DNA of 64,000 nt from RHLJ01 sp965222205 (GTDB lineage Bacteria > Bacteroidota > Rhodothermia > Balneolales > Balneolaceae), in NCBI GenBank assembly GCA_965222205.1, contig OZ244932.1:930001-994000 (forward strand). The letters run 5' to 3'. The stretch's first letter is position 1; each line of letters opens with the position of its first letter. The notes beneath the pieces were generated by a model that did no database searches, was not told the origin of the DNA, and saw nothing but the letters and a program-made list of their open reading frames with translations. A program made the translations under genes and the position numbers. Shown one piece after another: positions 54,699 to 63,900 of the stretch.

Positions 54699-56218
54699 AG
54701 AAAAGAGATATTTATTTAACAGGCATTCTAATTCTATTAGTAGGCGTTTCAATAGGGACCATCTTTGCCTTATATACCATCAATCCCGATTTAGCTCCAC
54801 TTTCTGATGTGAAAATCACGGAAGTAAAGAAAAGCGAAGCCCCCCTGTTTACAGAAGAAGACCTGGGGAAAATTGATACTCGCTTTGTATTTAAAAAAAT
54901 TGCTGAAGAAGTAACACCAACAGTTGTTTACATCGAAACTATTATTCCGGTTGATGCTCCAGATGATGAAAACCATGATTTCAGCGAAAGTGTTTGGGAT
55001 AGAATTGTTCCCCGCAGAGCCCGTACTGTAGGTTCAGGAGTGGTTATTACCTCAGATGGATATATCCTCACAAATTATCATGTGATTGAAGGAGCTGTTC
55101 GGAACGGACTTAAAGTTGTTCTGAATGATAAACGGGAATATGATGCAAGGCTGGTCGGGCAGGATCCCAGTACCGATTTAGCCGTTATTAAAATTGAGGC
55201 GGAAAATATCGAGGCCGTAACAGTTGGAAATTCAGACAGCGTGGATGTTGGGGAATGGGTACTTGCTATTGGAAACCCATTTCGGCTTCGTTCAACTGTT
55301 ACCGCGGGAATCGTAAGCGCGCTGAGCAGAGATGTTCAGATCATTAACGACCGGATGCGAATTGAAAGCTTCATCCAAACTGATGCCGCAATCAACAAAG
55401 GAAATAGCGGTGGAGCCCTTGTTAATACAAGCGGACAGTTAGTTGGGGTGAATACCGCCATCGCCTCTCAAAGTGGAGCGTACCAGGGATATGGATTCGC
55501 AGTACCCAGTAACCTGGCTTTAAAAGTAGCTACCGATTTAATTCAGTACGGAGAAGTAAGGCGAGCATTGCTTGGAGTAAGCATTGGAGCTGTAGACTTC
55601 GAAAGGGCTACTGATATCGGGCTTGATGAAGTGAAAGGAGTAGAGATTCTTTCCGTGAGTAACGATGGGGCAGCGGCACTTTCGGGGATTCTGGCTGGGG
55701 ATGTGGTATTGGAAGTAAACGGACAAGCCGTGAATGAATCGAACGAACTTCAGGAGAAAGTAGCAGTCCTTAGGCCCGGTGATACAGTGGATTTAAGAAT
55801 CTGGAGAAACGGTGAAGAACTCAATAAAATGGTTCTGCTTAAAATGCTGGAGCCAACGCCAGAGCAGGAACTGGCTTTTGAAGACGAATCGATCGTTCCG
55901 GATGAAATTCCTGAAGGTGAAAATACCGGTGTAGAAGTACACGAGTTCGATTTAGGTTTTCGTGTGATGGCACTCATTCAACCTGAAAATGAGGAAGCCT
56001 ATGACCTCATCATCTCTCATGTCTACAAATATTCAGAAGCATGGAATCGCGGGTTAAGAGAGAATCAAAAAATTATTACGGTTGATGAAGAAAAGGTTGA
56101 AGATATCGATAGTTTAAAAGAACTTATAAATAAGAAACTAACTACCAATAAATCGGTGATGCTCGAAGTGCTAAATGAAGAAGATGCAAGGGGATACATC
56201 GAATTAGAACGAAATTAA
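54695..56218 (+). CDS. HtrA/DegP-family serine protease with two PDZ domains
   Basis: A 507-aa envelope protease. An uncleaved or signal-anchor helix (about 7-28) tethers it to the inner membrane. The trypsin-like domain has the full triad: His129 in LTNYHVIEG, Asp161 in STDLAVIKI and Ser238 in NKGNSGGAL. PDZ1 (about 285-385) and a more divergent PDZ2 (about 425-507) follow. Such proteases degrade or refold misfolded periplasmic and outer-membrane proteins. Placement just after a locus encoding very large exported proteins suggests, but does not prove, a quality-control role. Start overlaps the recO stop; the following lipoprotein gene begins right after its stop with no gap. Confidence 0.92.
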   Translation: MKKRDIYLTGILILLVGVSIGTIFALYTINPDLAPLSDVKITEVKKSEAPLFTEEDLGKIDTRFVFKKIAEEVTPTVVYIETIIPVDAPDDENHDFSESVWDRIVPRRARTVGSGVVITSDGYILTNYHVIEGAVRNGLKVVLNDKREYDARLVGQDPSTDLAVIKIEAENIEAVTVGNSDSVDVGEWVLAIGNPFRLRSTVTAGIVSALSRDVQIINDRMRIESFIQTDAAINKGNSGGALVNTSGQLVGVNTAIASQSGAYQGYGFAVPSNLALKVATDLIQYGEVRRALLGVSIGAVDFERATDIGLDEVKGVEILSVSNDGAAALSGILAGDVVLEVNGQAVNESNELQEKVAVLRPGDTVDLRIWRNGEELNKMVLLKMLEPTPEQELAFEDESIVPDEIPEGENTGVEVHEFDLGFRVMALIQPENEEAYDLIISHVYKYSEAWNRGLRENQKIITVDEEKVEDIDSLKELINKKLTTNKSVMLEVLNEEDARGYIELERN

Positions 56219-56755
56219 ATGAAGCTTTTCAAATTTGGGGCACTCTCAGTAATTATAATTACCCTGACAGGAGCATGTGCTTCTACCGGCTCAGTCGATT
56301 CAACCAGTGCTCCTGAAGCAAACTCAGTTTTTCCTTCCTGGTACATGGCGAGTGAATTTAGTACAGACAGTTTAACCTATTCCGGTTTTGGTACTGCAAT
56401 CGCTGCAGATTCATTAATAGCTACTCAAAGAGCCGAAAAACAGGCACGTCTAAACCTGGAAAAGAACATTGCATTGCTCACCGAGGAAATCAGAACCGAC
56501 ATGGTAAAATCAGGTTCAACTGATGCTGGGAATGCAGATTTCATTATTATTCTTCGCACTGCCCACGCTGCCCTGGAAGAAGCTGCATCCCTGAATCAAT
56601 CAATTGCCAGGGCAACAGAAGGCTACTATCGGGGTTTTGCTTCGGTCGAAATGACACGTTCTCAAATCAGAGAAGTGCTTGAAGAAGGCTTCACCGGACA
56701 TCCAAGATATTGGGGAGGATATTCATCTTCACCCGGATTTGCTGAACATTTCTAA
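56219..56755 (+). CDS. LPP20-like lipoprotein
   Basis: A 178-aa lipoprotein: a hydrophobic signal and a lipobox LTGAC with Cys20. The mature protein begins with a low-complexity Ser/Thr linker, then FPSWYMASEFSTDSLTYSGFGTAIAADSLIATQRAEKQARLNLEKNI. This PxWY followed by G-x-G and an Ala-rich helix resembles the LPP20 lipoprotein family (Helicobacter). The function of that family is not settled. The helix is probably followed by a small beta-sheet. It directly abuts the HtrA gene and probably acts at the outer membrane in the same stress or quality-control unit. Confidence 0.65.
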   Translation: MKLFKFGALSVIIITLTGACASTGSVDSTSAPEANSVFPSWYMASEFSTDSLTYSGFGTAIAADSLIATQRAEKQARLNLEKNIALLTEEIRTDMVKSGSTDAGNADFIIILRTAHAALEEAASLNQSIARATEGYYRGFASVEMTRSQIREVLEEGFTGHPRYWGGYSSSPGFAEHF

Positions 56756-56828
56756 TTAGAATTAATCATTTTATAAATCCAGTCTTTCTTTAGAGTCTTT
56801 TTAGCTGTTTCTTCATTCTACTTTAACA

Positions 56829-58157
56829 ATGAAAAAAACAGCTAATATGAAACCTATATTTCGAGTATTGGCTGCGCTGGTCCTCTTGGTTTCTTCGGGT
56901 CAAATACTTTCAGCCCAGGAAACTCCGGCGCAAGCAATTTCTAACATCACTATTCATAACACCGATGGTTCTGTAACAGAATCCGCGACAATTGTCTGGC
57001 GGGATGGAATCATCGAAGCCATCGGTACTAATGTCACCATTCCATTTGATGCCTTTGTAACCGATGCAAATAACGAAATGCATCTTTATCCCGGTTTTAT
57101 CGATGGATTTACAACATGGGGAAGCCCGGCGCAACTGAGGGATCCGGAAGACCCTTCGAGCCCGGGAGAAGCTCCCTACGATCTGGCTGGAGTTCAGCCG
57201 GAAAGAATACCTTCTCAACACCTCGAAGCAGATAAAAACTTTGAAGCTGCTATGAAAGCTGGTTTTACAACAGCGGCCCTCGGTTTAGAAGGTTATATGG
57301 TATCGGGACAAGTTGAGGTGTTCACTCTGGCTCCTGAGCAAGTAAAAGAAGGCTTATTTAAAAATTCAATAGGCATTCACGGAAGTTATCAACGAGCCAG
57401 AGGAAGAGTTTATCCATCAACACAAATGGGGATCATGGCAAAGTTCCGCCAGGTGATGTACGATGCAGAAGCTTTACAAATGCATATTCAATATCAGTCC
57501 GGCAATCCGGAAATGCCCGCACCGGAAAGAAATGAAGTGTTGGAAGCAATGTTTCCACTTGTGAATAAATCAAAGCCTTTATTTTTCACAGTTGATGACA
57601 AAGAAGACATTGAAAGACTGTTTTTATATCAGGACGAATTTGGTTTTGATATTGTGATCGTCTCAGGGAAAGAAGCTTATGCCAAAGCTGATGAATTGAA
57701 GCAAAGAAATATTCCAGTACTTGCCAGTATTGATATTTCGGATGCACCGAAGTGGTATACAGCTCAAAATGATAGTTCCAAAAAAGAAGACATGGGAGAA
57801 GTCACCGAAGAAGAGCAGCATTTCAGAGATCGCCAGCTTGAGGCGTGGATGGCTGAAGCCAGAAACATCAAAATGTTGATGGAAGCCGGAGTAATGGTTG
57901 GCTATTCCTCTCACGGCATGGAACTCAAAGATGCAGCAAAGAGTATTGAAGTACTGCTGGATGAAGGGGGGCTAACCGAAGAAAATCTGGTTACGTTGAT
58001 GACAGCGAACACCGCTCAGATATTGGGAATTCAGGAAAACTTTGGAAACCTTGAAACAGGGAAAAATGCCAGCTTCACGGTGTTTGATAAGCCTTTTACC
58101 GAAGAGAAGGCTAAGGCTGTGTACAGCATTAGCAACGGAACTACCTACGAATTTTAA
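56829..58157 (+). CDS. Exported amidohydrolase-fold protein, metal motif lost (copy 1)
   Basis: A 442-aa protein with a signal peptide (MKPIFRVLAALVLLVSS..., cleavage near LSAQ) and the composite beta-sandwich plus TIM-barrel of the amidohydrolase superfamily: ATIVWRDGIIEAIG at the start and LMTANTAQILGIQENFGNLETGKNASFTVFD at the end. Where active members have PGxIDxHxH, it reads PGFIDGFTTW, so both metal-binding His are absent. A catalytic role as a zinc hydrolase is therefore doubtful. It lies 15 bases before the intact copy 2 and 73 bases after the lipoprotein gene. It may be a pseudo-enzyme partner in a complex. Confidence 0.85.
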   Translation: MKKTANMKPIFRVLAALVLLVSSGQILSAQETPAQAISNITIHNTDGSVTESATIVWRDGIIEAIGTNVTIPFDAFVTDANNEMHLYPGFIDGFTTWGSPAQLRDPEDPSSPGEAPYDLAGVQPERIPSQHLEADKNFEAAMKAGFTTAALGLEGYMVSGQVEVFTLAPEQVKEGLFKNSIGIHGSYQRARGRVYPSTQMGIMAKFRQVMYDAEALQMHIQYQSGNPEMPAPERNEVLEAMFPLVNKSKPLFFTVDDKEDIERLFLYQDEFGFDIVIVSGKEAYAKADELKQRNIPVLASIDISDAPKWYTAQNDSSKKEDMGEVTEEEQHFRDRQLEAWMAEARNIKMLMEAGVMVGYSSHGMELKDAAKSIEVLLDEGGLTEENLVTLMTANTAQILGIQENFGNLETGKNASFTVFDKPFTEEKAKAVYSISNGTTYEF

Positions 58158-58172
58158 CAGGAGAACTAACTC

Positions 58173-59561
58173 ATGAAAAAACTATTAACACTATTTCTCC
58201 TTTTTGTATTGATTGGATTCACACAAGCCCAGGAAACTGGCTCGGTGCTAATCAAAAATGGAACTTTGGTTACCATTACAAATGGAGAGCTTGAAAATAC
58301 AGATATCCTCATCAGAGATGGTAAAATCGCCCGGATTGGGGAAAATTTATCGGCACCACGTGGTGTAATGACGATAGATGCCAGCGGTAAGTTTATATCG
58401 CCGGGTATCATTGATGCACACTCGCATTTAAATACGGTAAGCACAAACGAATCCAGAAACCCGGTTACTTCTGAAGTGACTATGGAAGAGTCGGTCAATC
58501 CGACTGATATTTCTATTTATAGGGCAATTGCAGGTGGCACGACCTCTATACACCTGATGCATGGTTCCGCGAATGTGATTGGAGGGCAGGGTGAAACCCT
58601 CAAGCTTCGATATGGAGCAGGACAGGAAGGTATGCGAATGGATGGCGCACCAAGAACCATTAAGTTTGCATTAGGTGAAAATCCTACCCGTGTACACGGC
58701 CAGGGAAGTGGGATTCATCCAAGAACCCGTATGGCGGTAGAGCAAGTTATCCGCGAGCATTTTGATGCAGCTTTAGACTATAAACGAAACAGAGAAGAGT
58801 ATCTGGCTGCAAAAGCAAATTTCGATCGCAGAGGACGGGGAACACCACCGGTTCCTGTTGCTAAAAATCTACGCCTCGAAGTGTTGAGCGATATCATCGA
58901 TGGAGAAATCCTTGTGCATTGTCATTCGTACCGGGCTGATGAAATTCTGATGCTGATGAGAGTTTTCAACGACTATGGGGTTAAAAACTATACGTTCCAG
59001 CATGCAAATGAAGCATTCAAAGTAGCACCGGAGCTGGCTAAAAACGGAGCTCATACTTCCATTTTCGCTGATTGGTGGGCCTACAAGTTTGAGGTATACT
59101 ACTCAACAGCTTTCAATGCAACCATTCTGAATGAGAACGGAGTTACAAACAGTATCAATAGTGATAGTGATGAGCTTATTCGTCATTTAAATCATGAAAC
59201 TGGCAAAACGATTCGCTACGGACAAACTTCTGTGGAAGATGCTCTTAAAATGATCACCATCAATCCCGCAATTCAGCTTGGAATTGAAGACCAGGTTGGA
59301 AGCCTGGAAGAAGGCAAAGACGGTGATGTGGTAATCTGGAGTGGTCATCCGATCAGTATTTACAGCAAAGTAGAACAGACGTATATAGACGGGATGAAAT
59401 ACTTTGATCTGGCAGAAGATCAGGCAGATATGAGAATTTCAGTAAACCCGAATGAAAGCTTTGAAGATGGCGCGGCATTTGGAGAAATTATTTCCGGAAG
59501 AAAAGCCGATGCATGCATGGAAGGCGCTTTCAACCTTCTTGAAGAAACCACACAACGATAA
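58173..59561 (+). CDS. Exported amidohydrolase (imidazolonepropionase-like), intact (copy 2)
   Basis: A 462-aa exported protein with a signal peptide cut after TQA. The metal site is complete: PGIIDAHSHL carries HxH (about residues 91-93), further His residues occur in LVHCHSYRAD and FQHANEAFK, and the C-terminal Asp/Ser region MITINPAIQLGIEDQVGSLEEGKDGDVVIW is typical. The substrate is unknown; relatives hydrolyse cyclic amides, dipeptides or nucleoside derivatives in the periplasm. An RBS (AGGAGA) is 9 bases upstream. It is the only catalytically intact member of the three-gene set and is followed after 13 bases by copy 3. Confidence 0.9.
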   Translation: MKKLLTLFLLFVLIGFTQAQETGSVLIKNGTLVTITNGELENTDILIRDGKIARIGENLSAPRGVMTIDASGKFISPGIIDAHSHLNTVSTNESRNPVTSEVTMEESVNPTDISIYRAIAGGTTSIHLMHGSANVIGGQGETLKLRYGAGQEGMRMDGAPRTIKFALGENPTRVHGQGSGIHPRTRMAVEQVIREHFDAALDYKRNREEYLAAKANFDRRGRGTPPVPVAKNLRLEVLSDIIDGEILVHCHSYRADEILMLMRVFNDYGVKNYTFQHANEAFKVAPELAKNGAHTSIFADWWAYKFEVYYSTAFNATILNENGVTNSINSDSDELIRHLNHETGKTIRYGQTSVEDALKMITINPAIQLGIEDQVGSLEEGKDGDVVIWSGHPISIYSKVEQTYIDGMKYFDLAEDQADMRISVNPNESFEDGAAFGEIISGRKADACMEGAFNLLEETTQR

Positions 59562-59574
59562 AGGAGATTTAGCA

Positions 59575-60894
59575 ATGAAAAAATACATGAAAACCATATT
59601 GTTTGTGTTGGTATCGCTCAGTTTCAACTTTGCACAGGCACAAATCACACAAAAACCTGAATTTGGTAAACTGGCTATTACCGGAGGAACGGTCTATACC
59701 ATCACTAATGGCACACTCGAAAATGCTACGGTACTTATTGAAGGTGAGAAAATCACTGCTGTAGGTACGAACATTCAGATTCCTGCTGGATTCACTGTGA
59801 TTGATGCCGCTGGAAAAGAAGTATATCCCGGTTTTATGGATTCAGGCTCGCAATTAGGTCTGGTAGAAGTAAATGCAGTGGCAGTTACGGTAGACAGTCG
59901 CGAAGTGGGCGATTATAATCCCAATGTATTGGCATTTACTGCTTTCAATCCACATAGTGCTGCCATCGCGGTTACACGGGTAAGTGGCATAACTCACGTC
60001 GTCTCAGCTTCATCCAGTGGGCTTATAGCCGGACAGGCTTCCATTATGGATCTTTGGGGATATTCTCCGGACTCTATGGCGATTGATGCAACCGGAGCAA
60101 TGGTTGTTGAATGGCCTTCATCAATGCGAAGAGGATTCTTTGATAGCCGAAGTGATAAGGAAATCAAGGAAGCATTCGAAGAAGAGTTAAAGATGCTAAA
60201 CGACAAGCTCGATAAAGCTCGTTTTTACGATGCAATGATGTCTGTATTTGAGTCTGATCCAAGCGATAAAGCACAGCCTGATAAGGATATCCGTTTAGAA
60301 GCAATGCGAGCTACCGTAAGGGGAGAAACCCCTGTTTTGGTTGATGTTTCTCGTGAAAAAGACATTTTGAAAGCACTGGAATGGGCAACAGATGAAAAAA
60401 ACTCTGAGCTCAATGTTATTTTCATAAATGTGCAGGAAGGATGGCGCGTAGCAGATCAAATAGCGGAAGCTGGTATTCCTTGTTTAGTGAAATCTTTGTA
60501 TTTGCCTGTTCGGGATTACGATCATGTACATCGTCCATATGAAAATGCTGGTGCCCTTCACAAAGCAGGAGTAAAAGTAGCAATTATTTCGGGTGAGATT
60601 GAGAATGTAAGAAACCTTTCTTTTGAAGCCGGTTATGCTGCTGCTTACGGATTGGGCAGGGAAGAGGCGCTTAAAGCAGTTACTATTAATCCTGCTGAGA
60701 TCTTCGGAATTGCTGATTTAGTTGGTTCCATCGAAGTAGGCAAACAAGCTAATTTGTTTATTGCTGACGGAGATCCTTTTGAGCCGGTTACCCAGATTGA
60801 GCAAGTATTTATCAAAGGGTTCAAAATTCCAATGGTAAGTAGACACACTCAGCTTTATGATGAGTTCCTTGATCGGGATGCGGTGAACGAATAA
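59575..60894 (+). CDS. Exported amidohydrolase-fold protein, metal motif lost (copy 3)
   Basis: A 439-aa exported protein; signal peptide MKKYMKTILFVLVSLSFNFA, cleavage after AQAQ. It has the same fold as its neighbours, with GGTVYTITNGTLENATVLIEGEK at the start and VTINPAEIFGIADLVGSIEVGKQANLFIADGDPFEP at the end. PGxIDxHxH is replaced by PGFMDSGSQ, so metal ligands are missing, as in copy 1 but by different substitutions. The ATG at 59575 follows AAGGAGA by 8 bases. A longer upstream reading frame overlaps copy 2 and is rejected. The gene ends 24 bases before a strong terminator. Confidence 0.88.
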   Translation: MKKYMKTILFVLVSLSFNFAQAQITQKPEFGKLAITGGTVYTITNGTLENATVLIEGEKITAVGTNIQIPAGFTVIDAAGKEVYPGFMDSGSQLGLVEVNAVAVTVDSREVGDYNPNVLAFTAFNPHSAAIAVTRVSGITHVVSASSSGLIAGQASIMDLWGYSPDSMAIDATGAMVVEWPSSMRRGFFDSRSDKEIKEAFEEELKMLNDKLDKARFYDAMMSVFESDPSDKAQPDKDIRLEAMRATVRGETPVLVDVSREKDILKALEWATDEKNSELNVIFINVQEGWRVADQIAEAGIPCLVKSLYLPVRDYDHVHRPYENAGALHKAGVKVAIISGEIENVRNLSFEAGYAAAYGLGREEALKAVTINPAEIFGIADLVGSIEVGKQANLFIADGDPFEPVTQIEQVFIKGFKIPMVSRHTQLYDEFLDRDAVNE

Positions 60895-60918
60895 GATCAG
60901 ATTGTTTGAAATAAAAAA

Positions 60919-60944
60919 GGCGCTCAATTGAGCGCCTTTTTTTT
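60919..60944. terminator. Bidirectional intrinsic terminator
   Basis: A perfect palindrome, GGCGCTCAATTGAGCGCC (60919-60936), is flanked by AAAAAA on the left and eight T on the right. It therefore terminates the rightward amidohydrolase operon and the leftward T9SS-exported gene that converge here. Confidence 0.92.
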
Positions 60945-60980
60945 GTTATAGAATTATATGATCAGCAGATCATAGAGTGT

Positions 60981-63900
60981 TTATTTGATCAACATCAGCT
61001 TTTTAGTTTGTACAAAGCTACCGGCAACTATTCGGTAAATGTACATTCCACTTGCAAGTTGAGAAGCATCGAATACTGCCTGATAGGTACCCGCCGCTTT
61101 CTTTTCATTTACAAGAGTAGCTACTTCTCTTCCAAGCATGTTGAATACCTTAATTGTTACATCACTTGTTGCAGGTACTCCATACTGGATGGTGGTAGAT
61201 GGGTTGAACGGATTCGGATAGTTCTGATCAAGGTGGAAGTCTTCAGGTACTACACCGTCACTTTCAGTTGAAGTAACCAGCGGGTTAATACCAACCGTAA
61301 AGGAGACTGCATTACCCTGGTTTCCGGCCATATCATAAACACCGTATCCATCATATTGAGAAATATCGAATTCATCGGAGCGACATAATATTTCACACTC
61401 CTCATAATCCTCTTCATCAAATACATAACTACCGTTATGAACGATAAACTCATAACCAGTTACATCAAGCACTTGATTGAATACGATATCAAAAGCTATT
61501 GAAAGAGAGTCCATAGTACTGCCGTCACCTACAATAAAGTCTCCAATACTGTATCGCTTGAAGTATCTCTTAAAGATATCCTGCTCGGTAATTAAAGTTC
61601 CTGCTGAGTCTATGTACACAATAGTTTGTGATGGTTCTACCAGATACACATCAACAAATATGTCATCTAATCCAACACCGCTACCTGGTTCATCACCAGC
61701 CATACGATCTTGAATAACAAAGCTGAGTGTATTCTTAGTACCTGCTTCAATCTTGTTTACAAATTGAACGTTCTGAGAAATGACTGGTACCTTTTTATCG
61801 ACAATGAAGTCGTAAGAAACATCCAATCGGTTACCATTGTCGTTGATTATAACCCAACGAACGGTATGTCTTCCTTCAGATAGCTCTAATCCATTGATAT
61901 TATCGTTAGCCTCTAATTTAAGGCCATTTTCGAGTCCATCAGGATCTTCTGTGCCGTACTCAATAAGTGAACCATCGATAAGCATAAAGTAATTTTCAAA
62001 ACTGAATACTTTATCATCAGATACTGTAATAGAAAGGTAGTGGTTACCACTTACGTAGATTTTGTCATCAGGAAGTGATGTATTTGTTACTCTAATTGAT
62101 CCCGGGTTATTTACTACAGCTCCTTCTAACACCAAAGCGATTCGTCGGGCATTAAAATAGGGGAGATAAGTCATGGTAAACCGCACCACATTGTTATCAG
62201 TATCTATTTCCTTTTCGAGTATATCTTCAAAAAGAATTTCTGTACCGTTAACACTGGTATGACCTACACAAAGAGCTTCGATCTCATCTATATTAGAGCC
62301 GCTTTCGTTCAAGTCAGGAATGCTTGCCGGATCGAAAGCGATTTCAAAATTGACTCTTCTTCCGTTTCTGACAGCTCCATTAGTAAATGAATTAAGATAA
62401 TAGGCAGTACCGATTTGTCCGTATTCTGCTTCACTATTGTGAGTAAAGAATAATCGGGAGGGATCCTGCTCAATAAATATATTAGCATTCTTTTCAAGAG
62501 TATTCTCCTCAACATTCAGAGTGAAGTTACCATCTGGTGAGCTTACAGATCCACCGTTTGCAGCTGCAATTCGATTTACCACAATTCGCTCTCGAGTCAT
62601 GATAGTTTCCCCTGATGCCAGCACAGTAGTTGCATACGCATAGAATACTCCGCCATTCAAGATAGAAATATCATCATCAAGCTCGATAGAATAATTATCA
62701 TTCTTAAAGCCAAGTACATTTCCATCAATGGCTTCCAGCGGTGAAGTAATTCCAAACCACTCTGAATAATTATACCAACCCCAGCGAGGGAAAGAAGCAT
62801 ATTCAAGTGTGTTCAGTGTTGAGAAGGTGTTCTCATCAGCTAAGAAGAATAAAGTAAGATTATCGTCGGTATTCACCGGTGTTATTTCAACCCTGATATC
62901 GTCGAGTGCTCCTTTTTCTCTATATAGAGCCAGATCAATATCTGAGCTGGTAGCAGGTGTAAAGATTCCCTGACTTTGAGTTACCTCTGGGCCACTTTTT
63001 GCTCTTACATCGCTAGACTCTGAGTGATTTATGACAATGGTGGTTGAATTTCTGATTTCAGATTCATCCCATACATCATGTTCTCCTGCTGTAAGTCTGA
63101 AAGTAAGATCACCTAGTGGGAGTTGAAGATCTTCAAGATTCAGCATCCCATGCTTATATCCATCATATGAACCTGCAGCTACATAACTGAAATCATCATC
63201 ATCTAACCAGGAGACTTGCTCAAAGGTAGTACCATCTGTGGAGACTTCAAGAACTACGCTCTGGGTATGAGGAGAAGCCTGGAAGAATAGTTCTCCATGC
63301 TCGTCACTTAATCCGGTTACATGAGCTCTGGGGCCAATAGGAGTGAAGTATAAATCTCCTGCTTCATAACGGTTTCCAAAGTCATCAAAGATATACATGA
63401 CTAGTTTGTATACAGCTCCTGCATCTAAATCAGTCATATCCAGGTCGAACTCACCGTTAACATCTGAAAGAGTTGTAAGAGTTTGATCCTGAGATGATCT
63501 GAATGTTGCTATTTGACCAGGTTCGCGTGCAGCATACCTTCTGATTTCAAAGACTGTTCGGTTGTAGTCATTTTCTTCCTCAAAAAGGTGAGTACCGATA
63601 GATACGGTTCCATCCCAAACGTTGAAATTATCAAAGTTCTGGGCATTCCAGGCATTGATATTTACACCGGAGTTTGATTCGTTTGAACTACCACCTTCGT
63701 ATTCAGTAATAATACCGTTAATGGTAAACGTACCAACAGGAGAGATATCGTCATATTCTACCATGATTGTTGCAACAGTTTCTGCATCATCTCGGTTACC
63801 TGAGATACCTTGCCAAATACCAGCTGAATCAAGTCCAACGGCACGGAAAGTAAATACTCCTTCAACATTAACTATGCTGAAAAAGGCTTCAAGATCGTCT

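Noticed and set aside
59452..59574. N-terminal extension of amidohydrolase copy 3
   Set aside because: It overlaps copy 2 by more than 100 bases and hides a clear signal peptide and RBS at 59575.
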